A stretch of 64,000 nucleotides of DNA from Shewanella colwelliana ATCC 39565. GTDB lineage: Bacteria > Pseudomonadota > Gammaproteobacteria > Enterobacterales > Shewanellaceae. The position numbers and the translations under genes were made by a program. Shown here in pieces: positions 7,753 through 18,834 of the stretch (position 1 is the stretch's first letter; every line of letters begins with the position of its first letter). Below the pieces are notes generated by a model. It did not search any database, was not told the origin of the DNA, and saw nothing but the letters and a program-made list of their open reading frames with translations. The stretch is from the NCBI RefSeq assembly GCF_000518705.1, contig NZ_JAEC01000024.1, forward strand, positions 1 to 64,000. Reading direction: 5' to 3'.

Positions 7753-9000
7753 TTAACCGCCGAAGTCATCCAGAAGGATGTTTTCATCTTCAACGCCCAA
7801 ATCTTTAAGCATACCGATAACAGCAGCGTTCATCATTGGAGGTCCACACATGTAGAACTCACAATCTTCTGGCGCATCGTGATCACGTAGGTAATTTTCA
7901 TAAAGTACATTATGAATAAACCCAGTGTAACCATCCCAGTTATCTTCAGGTTGCGGATCAGACAGTGCAACATGCCAAACGAAGTTATCGTTTTCTGCCG
8001 CTAAGCCATCGAAATCTTCAACATAGAACATTTCACGCTTAGAACGAGCACCATACCAGAAGCTTATCTTACGCTTAGAGTTAAGACGTTTAAGCTGGTC
8101 GAAGATATGTGAACGCATTGGCGCCATACCTGCACCACCACCCACAAATACCATTTCCGCATCAGTCTCTTTAGCGAAGAATTCACCAAATGGACCAGAA
8201 ATCGTCACCTTATCACCCGCTTTTAGGCTAAAGATGTACGATGACATCTTACCGCAAGGTAAGCTCAGGTTACGTGGTGGAGGCGTTGCAATACGCACGT
8301 TCAGCATGATGATACCTTCCTCTTCAGGATAGTTCGCCATGGAGTATGCACGGATGGTTTCATCTTCAACGCTAGACTCTAGATTAAAGAATCCAAAGTG
8401 CTCCCAGTCGCCACGGTACTCAGCAGGAATATCATAATCTGCATATTTAACATGGTGAGCAGGGGCTTGAATCTGAATATAACCACCGGCACGGAACGGC
8501 ACTGAATCGCCATCTGGAATTTGCAGCTTAAGCTCTTTAATGAAGGTCGCTTTGCTATCGTTAGAGATAACTTCACAATCCCACTTCTTCACGCCGAAGA
8601 TCTCTTCTTCTAACTCGATCTCCATGTCGTTCTTGACGTTAACCTGGCAAGATAAACGACAGCCTTCGCGCGCTTCGCCTTTACTGATATGGTCCATCTC
8701 AGTCGGCAGAATATCACCGCCACCGGATTTAACGTGTACTTTACACTGACCACAAGTACCACCACCGCCACAAGCAGATGATACGAAGATACCGCTCTCG
8801 GCGAGTGCACCAAGTAGCTTACCGCCTGCAGCTGTTTTAATTGCTTTACCCGCATCATCGTTGATGCCGATTGTGACATCACCGCTTGCAACTAATTTTG
8901 ACTTAGCGAACAAAATCACTAATACCAAAACCGTTACAATCACGGTAAACATACTCACACCGAGATATACATCGATTGGAGTAGATTCAAGAATACCCAT
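7753..9000 (-). CDS. nqrF: Na+-NQR subunit F (NADH dehydrogenase, 2Fe-2S and FAD)
   Basis: NqrF is the electron entry point of the sodium pump: it oxidises NADH through FAD and passes electrons to a 2Fe-2S centre. The 415-residue protein has one N-terminal membrane helix (about residues 12-32). The ferredoxin domain carries cluster ligands C77, C83, C86 and C118 (C-x5-C-x2-C plus a distal Cys). A flavin domain (RAYSMANYP) and NADH-binding elements ([16 protein letters not shown]) follow. It is the last structural gene of nqrABCDEF. Confidence 0.98.
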   Translation of the reverse strand: MGILESTPIDVYLGVSMFTVIVTVLVLVILFAKSKLVASGDVTIGINDDAGKAIKTAAGGKLLGALAESGIFVSSACGGGGTCGQCKVHVKSGGGDILPTEMDHISKGEAREGCRLSCQVNVKNDMEIELEEEIFGVKKWDCEVISNDSKATFIKELKLQIPDGDSVPFRAGGYIQIQAPAHHVKYADYDIPAEYRGDWEHFGFFNLESSVEDETIRAYSMANYPEEEGIIMLNVRIATPPPRNLSLPCGKMSSYIFSLKAGDKVTISGPFGEFFAKETDAEMVFVGGGAGMAPMRSHIFDQLKRLNSKRKISFWYGARSKREMFYVEDFDGLAAENDNFVWHVALSDPQPEDNWDGYTGFIHNVLYENYLRDHDAPEDCEFYMCGPPMMNAAVIGMLKDLGVEDENILLDDFGG

Positions 9001-9046
9001 TAACTTATCCTTAAAGGTTCAAATTAAGACGTCGTTAGGTGTCTCT

Positions 9047-9655
9047 TTACAGAGACACACCAGAAAACGACATGAAACCTAGAGCCATCAAACCAGCGGT
9101 AACAAAGGTAATACCTAGCCCGCGCAGCCCGTTAGGAACATCAGCATATTTTAGCTTCTCACGGATACCAGCAAGCAAGACAAGCGCCAATGCCCAACCG
9201 ATACCAGAACCTATACCAAACACTAAACTTTCAGTCAGGTTGTAGTCACGCTCAACCATGAAAGACACTGCACCGAAAATCGCACAGTTAACAGTGATTA
9301 GTGGTAGGAAGATCCCCAACGCGTTATAAAGCGGTGGAAAATACTTATCCAATGTCATCTCAAGGATTTGAACCAGTGCTGCAATCACACCAATAAAGGT
9401 GATGAACTTCAAGAAGCTCAAATCAGCATCTGGTACACCCGCCCACGCTAATGCGCCTGGCGCTAAAATACCTTGATAGATTATTTGGTTAACAGGCACT
9501 GAAATTGCCAGTACCACGATAACTGCAACACCTAGCCCTATAGCTGTCTTAACTTTCTTAGATACCGCCAAGAAAGTACACATACCGAGGAAAAAGGATA
9601 ACGCCATGTTTTCAATGAAAACAGAACGAATCAATAGACTAATATAATGTTCCAT
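9047..9655 (-). CDS. nqrE: Na+-NQR subunit E (integral membrane)
   Basis: NqrE is a 202-residue polytopic membrane protein with about six helices. With NqrD it forms the inverted-repeat membrane pair that holds an iron centre between the subunits. [12 protein letters not shown] and [12 protein letters not shown] carry the conserved cysteines expected to bind that iron. It lies 5 bp after nqrD and 46 bp before nqrF. Confidence 0.98.
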   Translation of the reverse strand: MEHYISLLIRSVFIENMALSFFLGMCTFLAVSKKVKTAIGLGVAVIVVLAISVPVNQIIYQGILAPGALAWAGVPDADLSFLKFITFIGVIAALVQILEMTLDKYFPPLYNALGIFLPLITVNCAIFGAVSFMVERDYNLTESLVFGIGSGIGWALALVLLAGIREKLKYADVPNGLRGLGITFVTAGLMALGFMSFSGVSL

Positions 9656-9660
9656 TATGC

Positions 9661-10293
9661 TTATCCTTTTGCTTCAACTTGTTCTGGCTTCATCGTACGG
9701 ATAATCCAGATCAATGCACCGATCAGGAAGAACGCACTAGGAGGCAGAAGCAGTAGGCCATTTGGCTGATACCAGCCACCGTCTGAAATCTTGCTTAAGA
9801 TTTCAATACCGAACAATGAACCATTACCAAATAGTTCACGTACGAAGCCGACAGACAATAGGATTGCACCGTAGCCTAGACCATTTCCGACACCATCCAT
9901 GAAACTCATCAAAGGTGGGGTCTTCATCGCATACGCCTCAGCACGGCCCATAACGATACAGTTAGTAATAATCAAACCAACGAAGACTGATAATTGCTTA
10001 GCCACATCGTAAGCATAAGCTTGCAACACTTGGTCTACCACGATTACAAGCGATGCGATAATGGTCATCTGCACAATAATACGCACACTACTAGGAATGT
10101 GGTTACGGATCATTGAGATGAACAAGTTAGACAACGCCGTTACCGCAGTCAGTGCAATGGTCATTACGATAGCTGTTTCCATTTTAGCGGTAACAGCTAG
10201 TGCACTACATACACCCAGAATTTGCAAAGCAATCGGGTTATTACTGATGATAGGTCCAGTGAGAACCTGTTTAAGTTCTTTAGCATCAGCCAT
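9661..10293 (-). CDS. nqrD: Na+-NQR subunit D (integral membrane)
   Basis: This 210-residue membrane subunit is paralogous to NqrE. The motifs [10 protein letters not shown] and [12 protein letters not shown] carry the two conserved cysteines of the intramembrane iron site. Its ATG overlaps the nqrC stop codon (TAATG), so the genes are likely translationally coupled. Confidence 0.98.
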   Translation of the reverse strand: MADAKELKQVLTGPIISNNPIALQILGVCSALAVTAKMETAIVMTIALTAVTALSNLFISMIRNHIPSSVRIIVQMTIIASLVIVVDQVLQAYAYDVAKQLSVFVGLIITNCIVMGRAEAYAMKTPPLMSFMDGVGNGLGYGAILLSVGFVRELFGNGSLFGIEILSKISDGGWYQPNGLLLLPPSAFFLIGALIWIIRTMKPEQVEAKG

Positions 10294-11087
10294 TAGCTAA
10301 GCCCTCCGTTGCGAGCTTTTTCGATAAAGCGAGCAAAACCTTCTTCACCTAACCAGAAGTCCAGTGAGTTTTGAACACCATTACCGGTCAGCGTCGCACC
10401 TGATAATGCATCAACACCGTAAGGAGAAGCTGCAACTGTTGGGTTTTTAGTTACGCTAATCGCTAACTCCCCCTTATCGTTATATAGCTTCTTACCATTC
10501 CATTTAGCGATCCACTGTGGGTTTTGCACTTCACCACCAAGACCTGGTGTTTCACCAGAACCAGTAAAGCTGTAATACACCAAGCTTCGAATTGTATTCA
10601 GATCTGGCTCAACAGCAAGGAAAGCAAACATCGTTGACCACAAACCATAACCTTTCACAGGAATAATCACGGTTTGCAGTTGCTGGTTATCATCACGAAC
10701 AAGGTAAACCACCGCTTCATTTGCTACACGTTTAACTGACGCTATGTCGTTTTTCGGTACAAAAGAGGTCGCTGGCGTACGCGCCGCTTTCTCTGTATCA
10801 AAAGTATCGGCATCACCCTCTACCCAGTCACCTGTTTTCAGGTCAACCAGCTTAGCTTCAACATACTTATTGTATGTTTCAAGGATCTGCTCTTTCTCTA
10901 CTTTGCCTTCTTTGGTATTAATCAGGCCAGCAGCTTCAAGAATGTACTTCTGCTTATCGAGTAATTTGTTTTCTTGTTGAACTGGTTTCAATAGCACTGC
11001 AGCCGTCGAAACGAACATAGAGCAAATGAAACACAAGCCAATAACAACAAACAGTGTTCTTCCGAACGAATCTTTATTACTAGCCAC
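10293..11087 (-). CDS. nqrC: Na+-NQR subunit C (covalent FMN)
   Basis: NqrC carries a covalently bound FMN on the periplasmic side. The FMN-acceptor motif SGAT has its Thr at residue 232, 32 residues from the C-terminus as in Vibrio NqrC. One N-terminal membrane helix is visible. The frame extends upstream to 11144, but that would overlap nqrB by 65 bp. The GTG at 11087, preceded by GGAGG seven bases upstream within the end of nqrB, is the better start and gives 264 residues. ApbE, encoded downstream, is the expected flavin transferase. Confidence 0.97.
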   Translation of the reverse strand: MASNKDSFGRTLFVVIGLCFICSMFVSTAAVLLKPVQQENKLLDKQKYILEAAGLINTKEGKVEKEQILETYNKYVEAKLVDLKTGDWVEGDADTFDTEKAARTPATSFVPKNDIASVKRVANEAVVYLVRDDNQQLQTVIIPVKGYGLWSTMFAFLAVEPDLNTIRSLVYYSFTGSGETPGLGGEVQNPQWIAKWNGKKLYNDKGELAISVTKNPTVAASPYGVDALSGATLTGNGVQNSLDFWLGEEGFARFIEKARNGGLS

Positions 11088-12282
11088 GAGCAATCCTCCG
11101 CTTGATATTCGACTGAACCACAAAATGGTCAAATAATGGAGCAAATAGGTTAGCGAATAAGATGGCCAACATCATGCCTTCAGGGAAAGCAGGGTTGATA
11201 ACACGAATGAATACAGCCATAGCACCGATGAGGATACCGTAGGCCCATTTAGCATTATTGGTAAATGACGCTGACACAGGGTCTGTCGCCATGAACATCA
11301 TACCAAACGCAAAACCACCTAACACAAGGTGCCAATACCAAGGCATTGCAAACATTGGGTTAGTGTCACTACCAATCGCGTTAAGCAATAGTGATACAGC
11401 AATCATACCGGCCATTACACCACCCACGATGCGCCACGAAGCGATACGGGTATAGACGATAACTGCGCCACCAATCAAGATAGCTAAGGTAGATACTTCA
11501 CCCACCGAACCAGGAATGAATCCAAAAAACGCATTCCACCAGTCTTGCGTTAGGCCATATTCTAATGTGCCTTGCGCTGCTTGGCTCAGTGCCGTTGCGC
11601 CAGAGAAACCATCAGCAGCAACAACCCAAGTTGTGTCGCCAGACATGCTTAGCGGGTAAGCGAAGAATAGGAACGCACGACCCGCCAACGCAGGGTTTAA
11701 GAAGTTACGCCCAGTTCCACCGAAGATCTCTTTGGCAACGACCACACCGAAGGTGATACCCAGTGCAACCATCCATAATGGAATCGTTGCGGGTAGGGTC
11801 AGTGCAAATAGAATCGAGGTAACAAAGAAACCTTCGTTAACTTCATGTCCACGTACTGATGCAAAGAGTACTTCCCAAATACCGCCGACAGCAAATGTCA
11901 CGGCATAGATGGGTAAGAACCAACAAGCGCCATACCACATCAATGCGGCGACACCTGAATTTGCAGTCAATTCAGTACCAAACAGTCCGAACAAAGCAAC
12001 TTGCCACGTATCAGGAGCGGCAAAGCCAGCAGCCAATGCGTCTTGTGCTTGTAAACCTACGTTATACATACCCACAAACATCGCAGGGAATGCACAAGCC
12101 CAAACCGTAATCATCATACGTTTTAGGTCTAGGTTGTCACGAACATGGGTACGGCCCTTGTTCACATGACCTGGCGTATAAAAGACAGTATATGCGGCTT
12201 CAAAAATCGCATAAAACTTTTCGTATTTACCACCCTTTTCAAACTGGGGTTCAATACTTTTGAATAACTCTTTCAAGCCCAT
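11080..12282 (-). CDS. nqrB: Na+-NQR subunit B (covalent FMN, riboflavin, quinone site)
   Basis: NqrB is the largest membrane subunit (400 residues, about ten helices). It holds a covalent FMN on the Thr of an SGAT motif (S227-T230), is known to bind riboflavin, and forms much of the ubiquinone and sodium pathway. Its ATG overlaps the nqrA stop (TAATG), and its 3' end overlaps the GTG start of nqrC. Confidence 0.98.
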   Translation of the reverse strand: MGLKELFKSIEPQFEKGGKYEKFYAIFEAAYTVFYTPGHVNKGRTHVRDNLDLKRMMITVWACAFPAMFVGMYNVGLQAQDALAAGFAAPDTWQVALFGLFGTELTANSGVAALMWYGACWFLPIYAVTFAVGGIWEVLFASVRGHEVNEGFFVTSILFALTLPATIPLWMVALGITFGVVVAKEIFGGTGRNFLNPALAGRAFLFFAYPLSMSGDTTWVVAADGFSGATALSQAAQGTLEYGLTQDWWNAFFGFIPGSVGEVSTLAILIGGAVIVYTRIASWRIVGGVMAGMIAVSLLLNAIGSDTNPMFAMPWYWHLVLGGFAFGMMFMATDPVSASFTNNAKWAYGILIGAMAVFIRVINPAFPEGMMLAILFANLFAPLFDHFVVQSNIKRRIARG

Positions 12283-13616
12283 TAGCCTTCCCTCACAATC
12301 GTATCTAAGCAGTCGCGTAGGTATGATGCATAGTCATACTTACCAGGACATACGAAAGTACATAGTGCCAAATCTTCTTCGTCTAACTCCAACGCACCAA
12401 GTGTTGCCGCGCCGTCTGTATCACCAGAAACGAGGTCACGTAGTAACATTGTCGGAAGAATATCGAGAGGCATAACACGCTCATAGTTACCAATTGGCAC
12501 CATCGCACGGTCCGAACCACCAGTACTCGTTGTCATATTAAATAAACGAGATGGTGATAAGTGCCCTAAGAATGCACGAGTAATAGAGAACTTATTCGCA
12601 CCAGGCATAGCCCAACCAATAAACTCTTGCTCTCTGCCTTCTTCAAGCAATGAAACTTGGTTATGGAAGCGACCAACGTAAGCGTGAGCGCCAACAGCGG
12701 TTTTACCGTTTAAGACTGAGCCCGCAATAATACGTACTTCACCTTCGGCAGCTTCACCTGCAGTTAATTCAACAGTTGATGCACCACCCACTGTACGAAC
12801 TAATCTTGGCTTTAATGCTTTAGGACCCGCAACCGCAACAACACGCTGAGTGTTTAATTCACCAGTCGTAAATAGTTGACCGATTGCTATCACATCTTGA
12901 TAACCCACTTGCCAAACAGTACGTTTAGCCGACGCTGGTAATACAAAATGAATATGCGTACCAGCAAGACCTGCTGGATGCGGACCGGCAAACTCTTCAA
13001 CCTGCGCATTAGCCGCTGGGATATCAGTACCAGGCGCTTTACACAGATAAACTTTACCTTCCGTCAATCTCGCTAAGACTTTTAAGCCATTAGCAAAATC
13101 GTCCTTGTGCTCGTTAATGATAACGGCAGGATCGGCGGCAAGCGGTTGAGTATCGATGGCGGTCACAAAGATACCAGCGGCAGATGAATCTACGCTAGGT
13201 GCTTTGCTGAAAGGACGCGTACGTAGTGCGGTCCACAAACCTGATTCAATCAAGTTGTCACGCACCAGTTGCTGGTCAAGAGTGTCTAAAGCCGCTGCAT
13301 CATATTTAGCAAAGGAAACGCTATCGTCCCCTTCCACTTCAATGACAACTGACTGAAGAACACGCTGTGCGCCCCGGTTAATTTCTGAAATTGTGCCACT
13401 GGCTAAAGCAGTATATTTAACGCCAGGATTCTTTTTGTCTTCAAAAATCACCTGACCTTTTTGCACTTTATCGCCCACTTTAATCTTCATTGTGGGACGT
13501 AAGCCAATATACTCTTCACCCAAAGTAGCTACATGTTTAATGGCTGGGCCATTATGGATAACTTGCTCTGGTCCACCTGTTATAGGTAGGTCCAATCCTT
13601 TCTTTATTGTAATCAT
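12282..13616 (-). CDS. nqrA: Na+-NQR subunit A
   Basis: NqrA is the cytoplasmic subunit associated with quinone binding. The ATG at 13616 gives [16 protein letters not shown], the family's usual N-terminus; the frame extends four codons further to a GTG, which is less likely. The protein has about 444 residues, the expected length. It is the first gene of the operon, with a 455-bp non-coding region upstream that should hold the promoter. Confidence 0.98.
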   Translation of the reverse strand: MITIKKGLDLPITGGPEQVIHNGPAIKHVATLGEEYIGLRPTMKIKVGDKVQKGQVIFEDKKNPGVKYTALASGTISEINRGAQRVLQSVVIEVEGDDSVSFAKYDAAALDTLDQQLVRDNLIESGLWTALRTRPFSKAPSVDSSAAGIFVTAIDTQPLAADPAVIINEHKDDFANGLKVLARLTEGKVYLCKAPGTDIPAANAQVEEFAGPHPAGLAGTHIHFVLPASAKRTVWQVGYQDVIAIGQLFTTGELNTQRVVAVAGPKALKPRLVRTVGGASTVELTAGEAAEGEVRIIAGSVLNGKTAVGAHAYVGRFHNQVSLLEEGREQEFIGWAMPGANKFSITRAFLGHLSPSRLFNMTTSTGGSDRAMVPIGNYERVMPLDILPTMLLRDLVSGDTDGAATLGALELDEEDLALCTFVCPGKYDYASYLRDCLDTIVREG

Positions 13617-14071
13617 ATCCACAAGCACTACGTTATGAAGGAAAGATAATGCGTCGCGTTCCTGCTAAACGAGATAGATTTCAAACAAAACCTATCGCGT
13701 TGAGCTAGCGCAGATTTATTACAGAAATGCGATCGCAATCACGCTGGTCGGGCGCATTTTACCGTAAATATTTAGTTATCGCTATGAAAAATACGGGTGT
13801 TTTAAAAGGGAACAGAGCTTTTTTACAGTGAGGAGTAGATCACAGTTAATGTAATTTATATGATTTAGGTGATGCCAAACTAATTTAGCCCCCTGTCCTA
13901 GCAGGGTTATATGCATTTAGGTAGTCGGAAATACCATAAAAGCGGGCAATACTGGACGTCACAAGACGCCAACACTGATTGAACAAAAAAAATACAGTTC
14001 ACGAGTTAAAATCGTGAGATTGCTGATGATGAACTGGCCATCAAGTTGATCAGCAATTCAGTTAACGCCGC
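13617..14071. other. nqrA-luxS intergenic region with two inverted repeats
   Basis: No gene is supported in this 455-bp gap. The nqrA-proximal part should contain the operon promoter. Towards luxS are a perfect hairpin TCACGA-(7)-TCGTGA (13999-14017) and a longer dyad ATTGCTGAT...ATCAGCAAT (14019-14057). They lie just beyond the luxS terminator and have no obvious assignment. Confidence 0.5.
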
Positions 14072-14094
14072 AAAAAAAAGCGACCTTAGTCGCT
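14072..14094 (-). terminator. luxS terminator
   Basis: The minus-strand hairpin AGCGAC-TAAG-GTCGCT is followed by eight T, 20 bp past the luxS stop. Confidence 0.9.
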
Positions 14095-14113
14095 CTTTTA
14101 TTATGGGCGAATA

Positions 14114-14623
14114 TTACAAACCATTGAGGATCTCATCGCTCAATTTTAAGTCATCGTTCTTATTCACGTTCACGCCCGCGGCAATAATGTTTTTAGCAAT
14201 TTCTTTGGCTTGCTCTAAGGAGTGCATCTCATAAGTGCCGCACTGAAACTCGTTTAACTCTGGAATTTCATTTTGCTGTTTCACTTTGAGTACATCTTCC
14301 ATCGCCGCTAACCAGCTTTCAGCCACGACTGACTCAGCAGGCGTGCCAATTAGGCTCATATAAAACCCAGTACGACACCCCATAGGTGAAATGTCGATAA
14401 TTTCCACGCTATCACCATTTAAATGATCACGCATAAATCCGGCAAAAAGGTGCTCTAAAGTATGGATCCCACGCTCGCTTAATATCTCTTGATTGGGTAC
14501 ACAAAAACGTAGGTCGAATACCGTAATCGTATCCCCTTTTGGGGTTTTCATCGTTTTTGCCACACGCACTGCTGGGGCATTCATTCGTGTATGGTCAACG
14601 GTAAAACTATCGAGTAACGGCAT
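14114..14623 (-). CDS. luxS: S-ribosylhomocysteine lyase (autoinducer-2 synthesis)
   Basis: LuxS cleaves S-ribosylhomocysteine to homocysteine and DPD, the AI-2 precursor, in the activated methyl cycle. The 169-residue protein has the metal-binding HTLEH (H54, H58), the distal Cys128 in QCGTYE and the catalytic Cys83 in MGCRTGFY. The start [11 protein letters not shown] at 14623 matches the family; the frame extends four codons upstream without support. It is a single-gene unit with its own terminator, upstream of the nqr operon on the same strand. Confidence 0.98.
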   Translation of the reverse strand: MPLLDSFTVDHTRMNAPAVRVAKTMKTPKGDTITVFDLRFCVPNQEILSERGIHTLEHLFAGFMRDHLNGDSVEIIDISPMGCRTGFYMSLIGTPAESVVAESWLAAMEDVLKVKQQNEIPELNEFQCGTYEMHSLEQAKEIAKNIIAAGVNVNKNDDLKLSDEILNGL

Positions 14624-14806
14624 TTTTCTCTCCAATATTGGCGACTTAAGGCGACTAAAGTAGCGGTAATTATGTAGGGATAACTGAGTGGATAATATGC
14701 GTGACGGATGATTGGTTGTAAAGCATTACGTAAGTAACATGAGGTGAATTAGACTGACGACTGTATGACAATATGCCAACGACAGTAGTCAGTCACTAAA
14801 GCTTGC

Positions 14807-15106
14807 TTAGCCCTTGCACTTTGGCGAGTCAGGAACATTACCTTCTGCTTGCCACTCACTAGGGGTAAAGGTATGCATAGAGAGTGCATGCAGCCCTTGA
14901 GCAAATTCATCAGCAAGCGCTTCATTAACGCTACGATGGCGACCAATTAAGCGTTTACCCTCAAAGGCCTCGCTGGCAATAATCACTTTAAAATGGGTTT
15001 CTGAATTGGGTGGCACATGGTGATTATCGCTTTCATTTATCACTTCTAAATGAACCGGTGATAATGCCGCGGTAAGCTTTTCGGTAATATTCTGTTCAAC
15101 TGACAT
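14807..15106 (-). CDS. bolA: BolA-family protein
   Basis: This 99-residue protein has the BolA fold signature: THFKVIIASEAFEGK followed by RLIGRHRSVNEAL, with the conserved His used with monothiol glutaredoxins for 2Fe-2S binding. BolA proteins link iron-sulfur trafficking, stress response and cell shape. Its C-terminal tail after the domain is short and polar. It stands alone between luxS and the GcvR-like gene on the same strand. Confidence 0.93.
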   Translation of the reverse strand: MSVEQNITEKLTAALSPVHLEVINESDNHHVPPNSETHFKVIIASEAFEGKRLIGRHRSVNEALADEFAQGLHALSMHTFTPSEWQAEGNVPDSPKCKG

Positions 15107-15219
15107 AGACGTTGTCTCAATTTGAGTACAAAAACGATGGCGGCAGATTACTTTGACAGCGACTAAAGGTCAACCGTCTCAATGCAAGGCTCAAATCCGC
15201 CGCACAATTAGCGACTCCC

Positions 15220-15729
15220 TTAGGCAGCAAGAATGCTCACACGCGCGTCTTTAGCTATCCCTTCAAGAAGTTCAACCACACTGTCATTACTCACTTCTGC
15301 AGGCACTGCCAACGCGAGCTTGGACGAGAACACCGTTTGACCAATGGTCGACACATGCATGCGGTTAAACTCCATATGCTCTATGATCAAATTTAGGTTC
15401 GATAGCATATCGACAATCTCTCGAGTCAACCCTGGACGATCGCCACAATCGACATTTAAGTGCAAGGTTCTGGTAGACGCACTCAGCTCTTGCGTTGGCT
15501 CCGCATAACTAAATGTCAATGTTGGAAACTCAGCGTTAAAACGTGATTTAAGCGACGTTTCATCATTCTCTTCAATGTTCACCTTCATCATTGCTGCAAA
15601 CAAAGTATCTAACTTAATCACTTTGCTTGTTACCCACTCGCCCCCCACTTCTCGGGTGACATTCGCCATGGCTTTTACGACTCCAGGGGTCACCTCACCA
15701 GTGACGGTTGTGATAAATACTTTTTTCAT
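15220..15729 (-). CDS. GcvR-like protein with tandem ACT domains
   Basis: The product of about 169 residues contains two ACT-type regulatory domains, the second visible at GDRPGLTREIVDMLSNLNL. This is the layout of the glycine-cleavage repressor GcvR family, which act by protein-protein contact and amino-acid sensing and have no DNA-binding domain of their own. The ATG at 15729 is chosen because GGAG lies six bases upstream; a TTG two codons earlier is less likely. No gcv genes are nearby. Confidence 0.85.
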   Translation of the reverse strand: MKKVFITTVTGEVTPGVVKAMANVTREVGGEWVTSKVIKLDTLFAAMMKVNIEENDETSLKSRFNAEFPTLTFSYAEPTQELSASTRTLHLNVDCGDRPGLTREIVDMLSNLNLIIEHMEFNRMHVSTIGQTVFSSKLALAVPAEVSNDSVVELLEGIAKDARVSILAA

Positions 15730-15871
15730 GCTCAACTCCTTTTAACTATAGCGATATAGATAATGAACAACGCAATGGTGCGAACTTATTCCAGCGACTC
15801 TCTTGAGCATAGAACATTCGTCGCATCAAAATTGAGAACTGAGTTACAAATAGTACTCTTCACACCACAGT

Positions 15872-16510
15872 TCATCCGGTGGCGTGAAAATTAGGCACTA
15901 ATTGGCGAAAGGTATAATTTAAACGACAATCACTCACAGCCTTACGTTTAGGCAGTGAATGCTGCCAAGCTTGCTGCATTGGCCAATGCATGATCAACAG
16001 ATCACCACTCGTTAGCGCTATGGTATAGCGCGCCTTTGTCTGTTTGTGGCGAATAAGGAAATCACGACTCGCCCCAAGCGTGAGCGACGCTATGTCACTG
16101 CCTGGCTCTATCTCCACCTCATCATCACTGTGCCACCCCATGGTGTCGTTACCATCCCGATAGCGATTAACCAGCACCCCATTACTTTGTAACCCAAACT
16201 CCCTGGCTAACATGTCACGGCAACGCTGCGCATATTTAGGCCAATCGACGGCCTCGATAAACAGATTGGAATAACGATAATCACACCCTTTATCGGCAAA
16301 CCATACTTGGCTACGCGGTATTGGGTGGTATTGACCATAAACACGGATTTGAGGGCGTTCAAAGGGATAGTGTTGCGCCTCCTGCATGAGTGCTTGCTGC
16401 TGCTCAACGTTCAGAAAGCCGCGAACTAAAGTAATAGGGGCTGGGCATTGGGTTGCTGCCGCTGCTTGCGCACTTTGTGACAAATCGAAACTAAAACCTT
16501 GCTGCTTCAC
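15872..16510 (-). CDS. AlkB-family 2-oxoglutarate/Fe(II) dioxygenase
   Basis: This 212-residue protein carries the iron-binding H127-x-D129...H184 triad and the 2-oxoglutarate-binding R196 and R202 in RLNYTFR. The N-xRY-DG block (VNRYRDGNDTMGWHSDD) is typical of the ALKBH2/3-like branch of AlkB, which removes alkyl lesions such as 1-methyladenine from nucleic acids by oxidative demethylation. It differs from E. coli AlkB, and no ada-type regulator is adjacent. It diverges from rlmG. Confidence 0.9.
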   Translation of the reverse strand: MKQQGFSFDLSQSAQAAAATQCPAPITLVRGFLNVEQQQALMQEAQHYPFERPQIRVYGQYHPIPRSQVWFADKGCDYRYSNLFIEAVDWPKYAQRCRDMLAREFGLQSNGVLVNRYRDGNDTMGWHSDDEVEIEPGSDIASLTLGASRDFLIRHKQTKARYTIALTSGDLLIMHWPMQQAWQHSLPKRKAVSDCRLNYTFRQLVPNFHATG

Positions 16511-16644
16511 CTAAAGACTCACTGTGGTCATTGAACATAGCTTATATGCCGATAGCCGCACATAACAAACAACGGCAGCTTACTATACCTATAATAGTAA
16601 ATCTGCGATAATCGGCGCCCAAATTTCAAGGTAGCAGCACTGTC

Positions 16645-17838
16645 ATGACAACTCAATTCTCCGCCGTCGATATCGATCTCACGCTTAATCGTTATCCTGC
16701 TAAGCAAGCTTCTAATCTACAAGCTTGGGACGCGGCTGATGAACACCTGCTCAAACACCTTGTGGAACGTAAGTTGGCTGATGTGCCTACCGCAATCATT
16801 AACGATAGCTTTGGTGCCCTAAGTACCGCATTGCTTAAATATCAACCCAGTCGGGCAATCACTATTGAAACCGATGCAAAAACCAGCCAACTGGGCACAC
16901 TACATAATTTTGAATGCAATGGTATAAATGCCACTGGGGTGCAATGGTGCAATAGTCGTGAACTCTTGCCAGCATCAACTCAACTAGTATTAATGAAGCT
17001 GCCAAAGAATCTCAACTACTTTGCCCACCAACTCGACAGACTGTCACAGACCTTGCCTCAAGGAACCCAAGTGCTGATTGGCGCCAAAGCGAAATCGATC
17101 AATAAATCATTATTGGCGGTGATAGCTAAGCACCTAGGGCAAGCCAGTGCCAGTTTGGCGTGGAAGAAAACCAGAGTCATTAGTTGCATTAGTGACGGAG
17201 TAAAAAGACCCCTGCCGAGCGAAAGCCGATGGACGGTGCCAGAGTATCAGCTTACCCTGAGTAACCTTAGCAATGTATTTACCGCCAATAAACTCGACAT
17301 TGGGGCGCGCATTATGCTGGAAAACATGCCAGCGGGCGATTTTAAGTCCGTGATCGATTTAGGTTGTGGTAATGGCGTATTAGGGCTCAGAGCGAAGCAG
17401 CGATATCCTGATGCACAGATTCACTTTGTCGATGATTCAGAGATGGCTATCGCCTCTGCCCAGCAAAACTGGCAACTAAACGGTCATAAAATTGATGACG
17501 CCTGCGATGACAGTGTTAGCTTCAATTGGGACGACTGCTTAACCCATCTCGATGCTAAGATCATACCCGATCTGGTATTATGCAACCCCCCTTTTCATCA
17601 AGGTGAAGCGATCACCGATCATATCGCTTGGCAGATGTTCTTAGATGCATACCATCGCTTAGACAATGGCGGCATTCTACATGTTGTTGGCAACAGACAC
17701 TTGGCTTACCACGTTAAGCTAAAACGTATATTTCACAACTGTACTACTGTTGCAGCTAACGGAAAATTTGTGATTTTACAAGCACAGAAACGCGCCAATA
17801 CCGCCCCTATGACTGACAATACAGTACCCAGCCATTAG
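16645..17838 (+). CDS. rlmG: 23S rRNA (guanine-1835-N2) methyltransferase
   Basis: This 397-residue protein has the two-half RsmC/RlmG architecture: a degenerate N-terminal methyltransferase-like half and an active C-terminal Rossmann domain with [11 protein letters not shown] as the SAM loop. The catalytic NPPFH motif is present (LCNPPFHQG). Length and N-terminus favour RlmG over the shorter RsmC. It is followed by a strong bidirectional terminator. Confidence 0.93.
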   Translation: MTTQFSAVDIDLTLNRYPAKQASNLQAWDAADEHLLKHLVERKLADVPTAIINDSFGALSTALLKYQPSRAITIETDAKTSQLGTLHNFECNGINATGVQWCNSRELLPASTQLVLMKLPKNLNYFAHQLDRLSQTLPQGTQVLIGAKAKSINKSLLAVIAKHLGQASASLAWKKTRVISCISDGVKRPLPSESRWTVPEYQLTLSNLSNVFTANKLDIGARIMLENMPAGDFKSVIDLGCGNGVLGLRAKQRYPDAQIHFVDDSEMAIASAQQNWQLNGHKIDDACDDSVSFNWDDCLTHLDAKIIPDLVLCNPPFHQGEAITDHIAWQMFLDAYHRLDNGGILHVVGNRHLAYHVKLKRIFHNCTTVAANGKFVILQAQKRANTAPMTDNTVPSH

Positions 17839-17863
17839 CTCAGTGGTTACATTAATTAAGGAC

Positions 17864-17889
17864 AAAAAAGAGGCTTGCGCCTCTTTTTT
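17864..17889. terminator. Bidirectional terminator after rlmG
   Basis: A-rich and T-rich arms flank GAGGC-TTGC-GCCTC. It serves rlmG on the plus strand and the convergent desaturase-family gene on the minus strand; its T run overlaps the end of the latter gene. Confidence 0.9.
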
Positions 17890-18800
17890 TAGATTTTATG
17901 GGCAGCGCTATGGTCAGCTGGCACCTCATCAACTATCGACGGCTCATCATTTGCCGTCGCAGGCGGTGCAAACAATGTCTGCAAGCGCTTTCTAACCGAG
18001 ATTCCGGGGCGACAAGCCTCATGCAACATCGCTTGCCACTCGCTAAACGTGACCACCAGCGGGTTGAAACTATTCACAGGCTTGGTGATCCCGTATTTAA
18101 CCGTTTCTTCCTCTTTTACATAGGTGCCAAAAAGTCGGTCCCAAATGATCAGTACCCCAGCGTAATTTTTATCAATATATTGCGGGTTGCTACCGTGATG
18201 CACGCGATGATGAGAAGGCGTATTAAAAATCCATTCTAATGGTCCGAGTGTTTTGACCGCTTGAGTGTGAACAAAAAACTGTAAGCCCAAGTTCAATAAC
18301 ACCACAAAGACTACCCAGTTAGGGTCAAACCCGATAACGACGAGCGGCAGCCAAAATAACCACATGCCAGCTAAGGGATACATTAAACTTTGACGAAAAG
18401 CCGTACTGAAGTTCATATTCTCAGAGCTATGATGGGCCACATGGGCGGCCCACATCCAGCGCACTCGATGACTTGCTCGATGAAACCAGTAATAACAGAA
18501 GTCCTGTGCCACGATCAGTGCCAAAAAGCTCGCCACCCCCATATCAATATCAAACAATCGCCAACCAAAAAACAGCAGGTACAATTTAGCGATCAGCAAC
18601 CCGGTTAAAATATCGGTTGCCTGATGCAGGCCCGCAAGAGAAAAGTTACACAGCACTTCTGGCAAGTAGTAGCGAGCACTCTTAGGTAAACGTCCGCCGC
18701 GATCGCCAATTAGCCATTCAAGTAAAATACAGATAAAAAACAGCGGTGCTAACACCAACAATAGCATCTCTGGGTGCTCAATCAGCCCATTAAAATCCAT
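17889..18800 (-). CDS. Sterol desaturase / fatty acid hydroxylase family membrane protein
   Basis: This 303-residue protein has several membrane helices and the three histidine clusters of the di-iron fatty acid hydroxylase superfamily: H107-RAS-H111, H120-VAHH and SHHRVHH. These enzymes hydroxylate or desaturate lipid chains at the membrane. Bacterial members are rarely characterised and the substrate cannot be inferred. It lies 34 bp after the DUF2804 gene on the same strand, so the two are probably co-transcribed, suggesting a shared lipid-related role. Confidence 0.88.
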   Translation of the reverse strand: MDFNGLIEHPEMLLLVLAPLFFICILLEWLIGDRGGRLPKSARYYLPEVLCNFSLAGLHQATDILTGLLIAKLYLLFFGWRLFDIDMGVASFLALIVAQDFCYYWFHRASHRVRWMWAAHVAHHSSENMNFSTAFRQSLMYPLAGMWLFWLPLVVIGFDPNWVVFVVLLNLGLQFFVHTQAVKTLGPLEWIFNTPSHHRVHHGSNPQYIDKNYAGVLIIWDRLFGTYVKEEETVKYGITKPVNSFNPLVVTFSEWQAMLHEACRPGISVRKRLQTLFAPPATANDEPSIVDEVPADHSAAHKI

Positions 18801-18834
18801 CTAATTATTCCTTTATATTTGATTGCTGAAAGGG

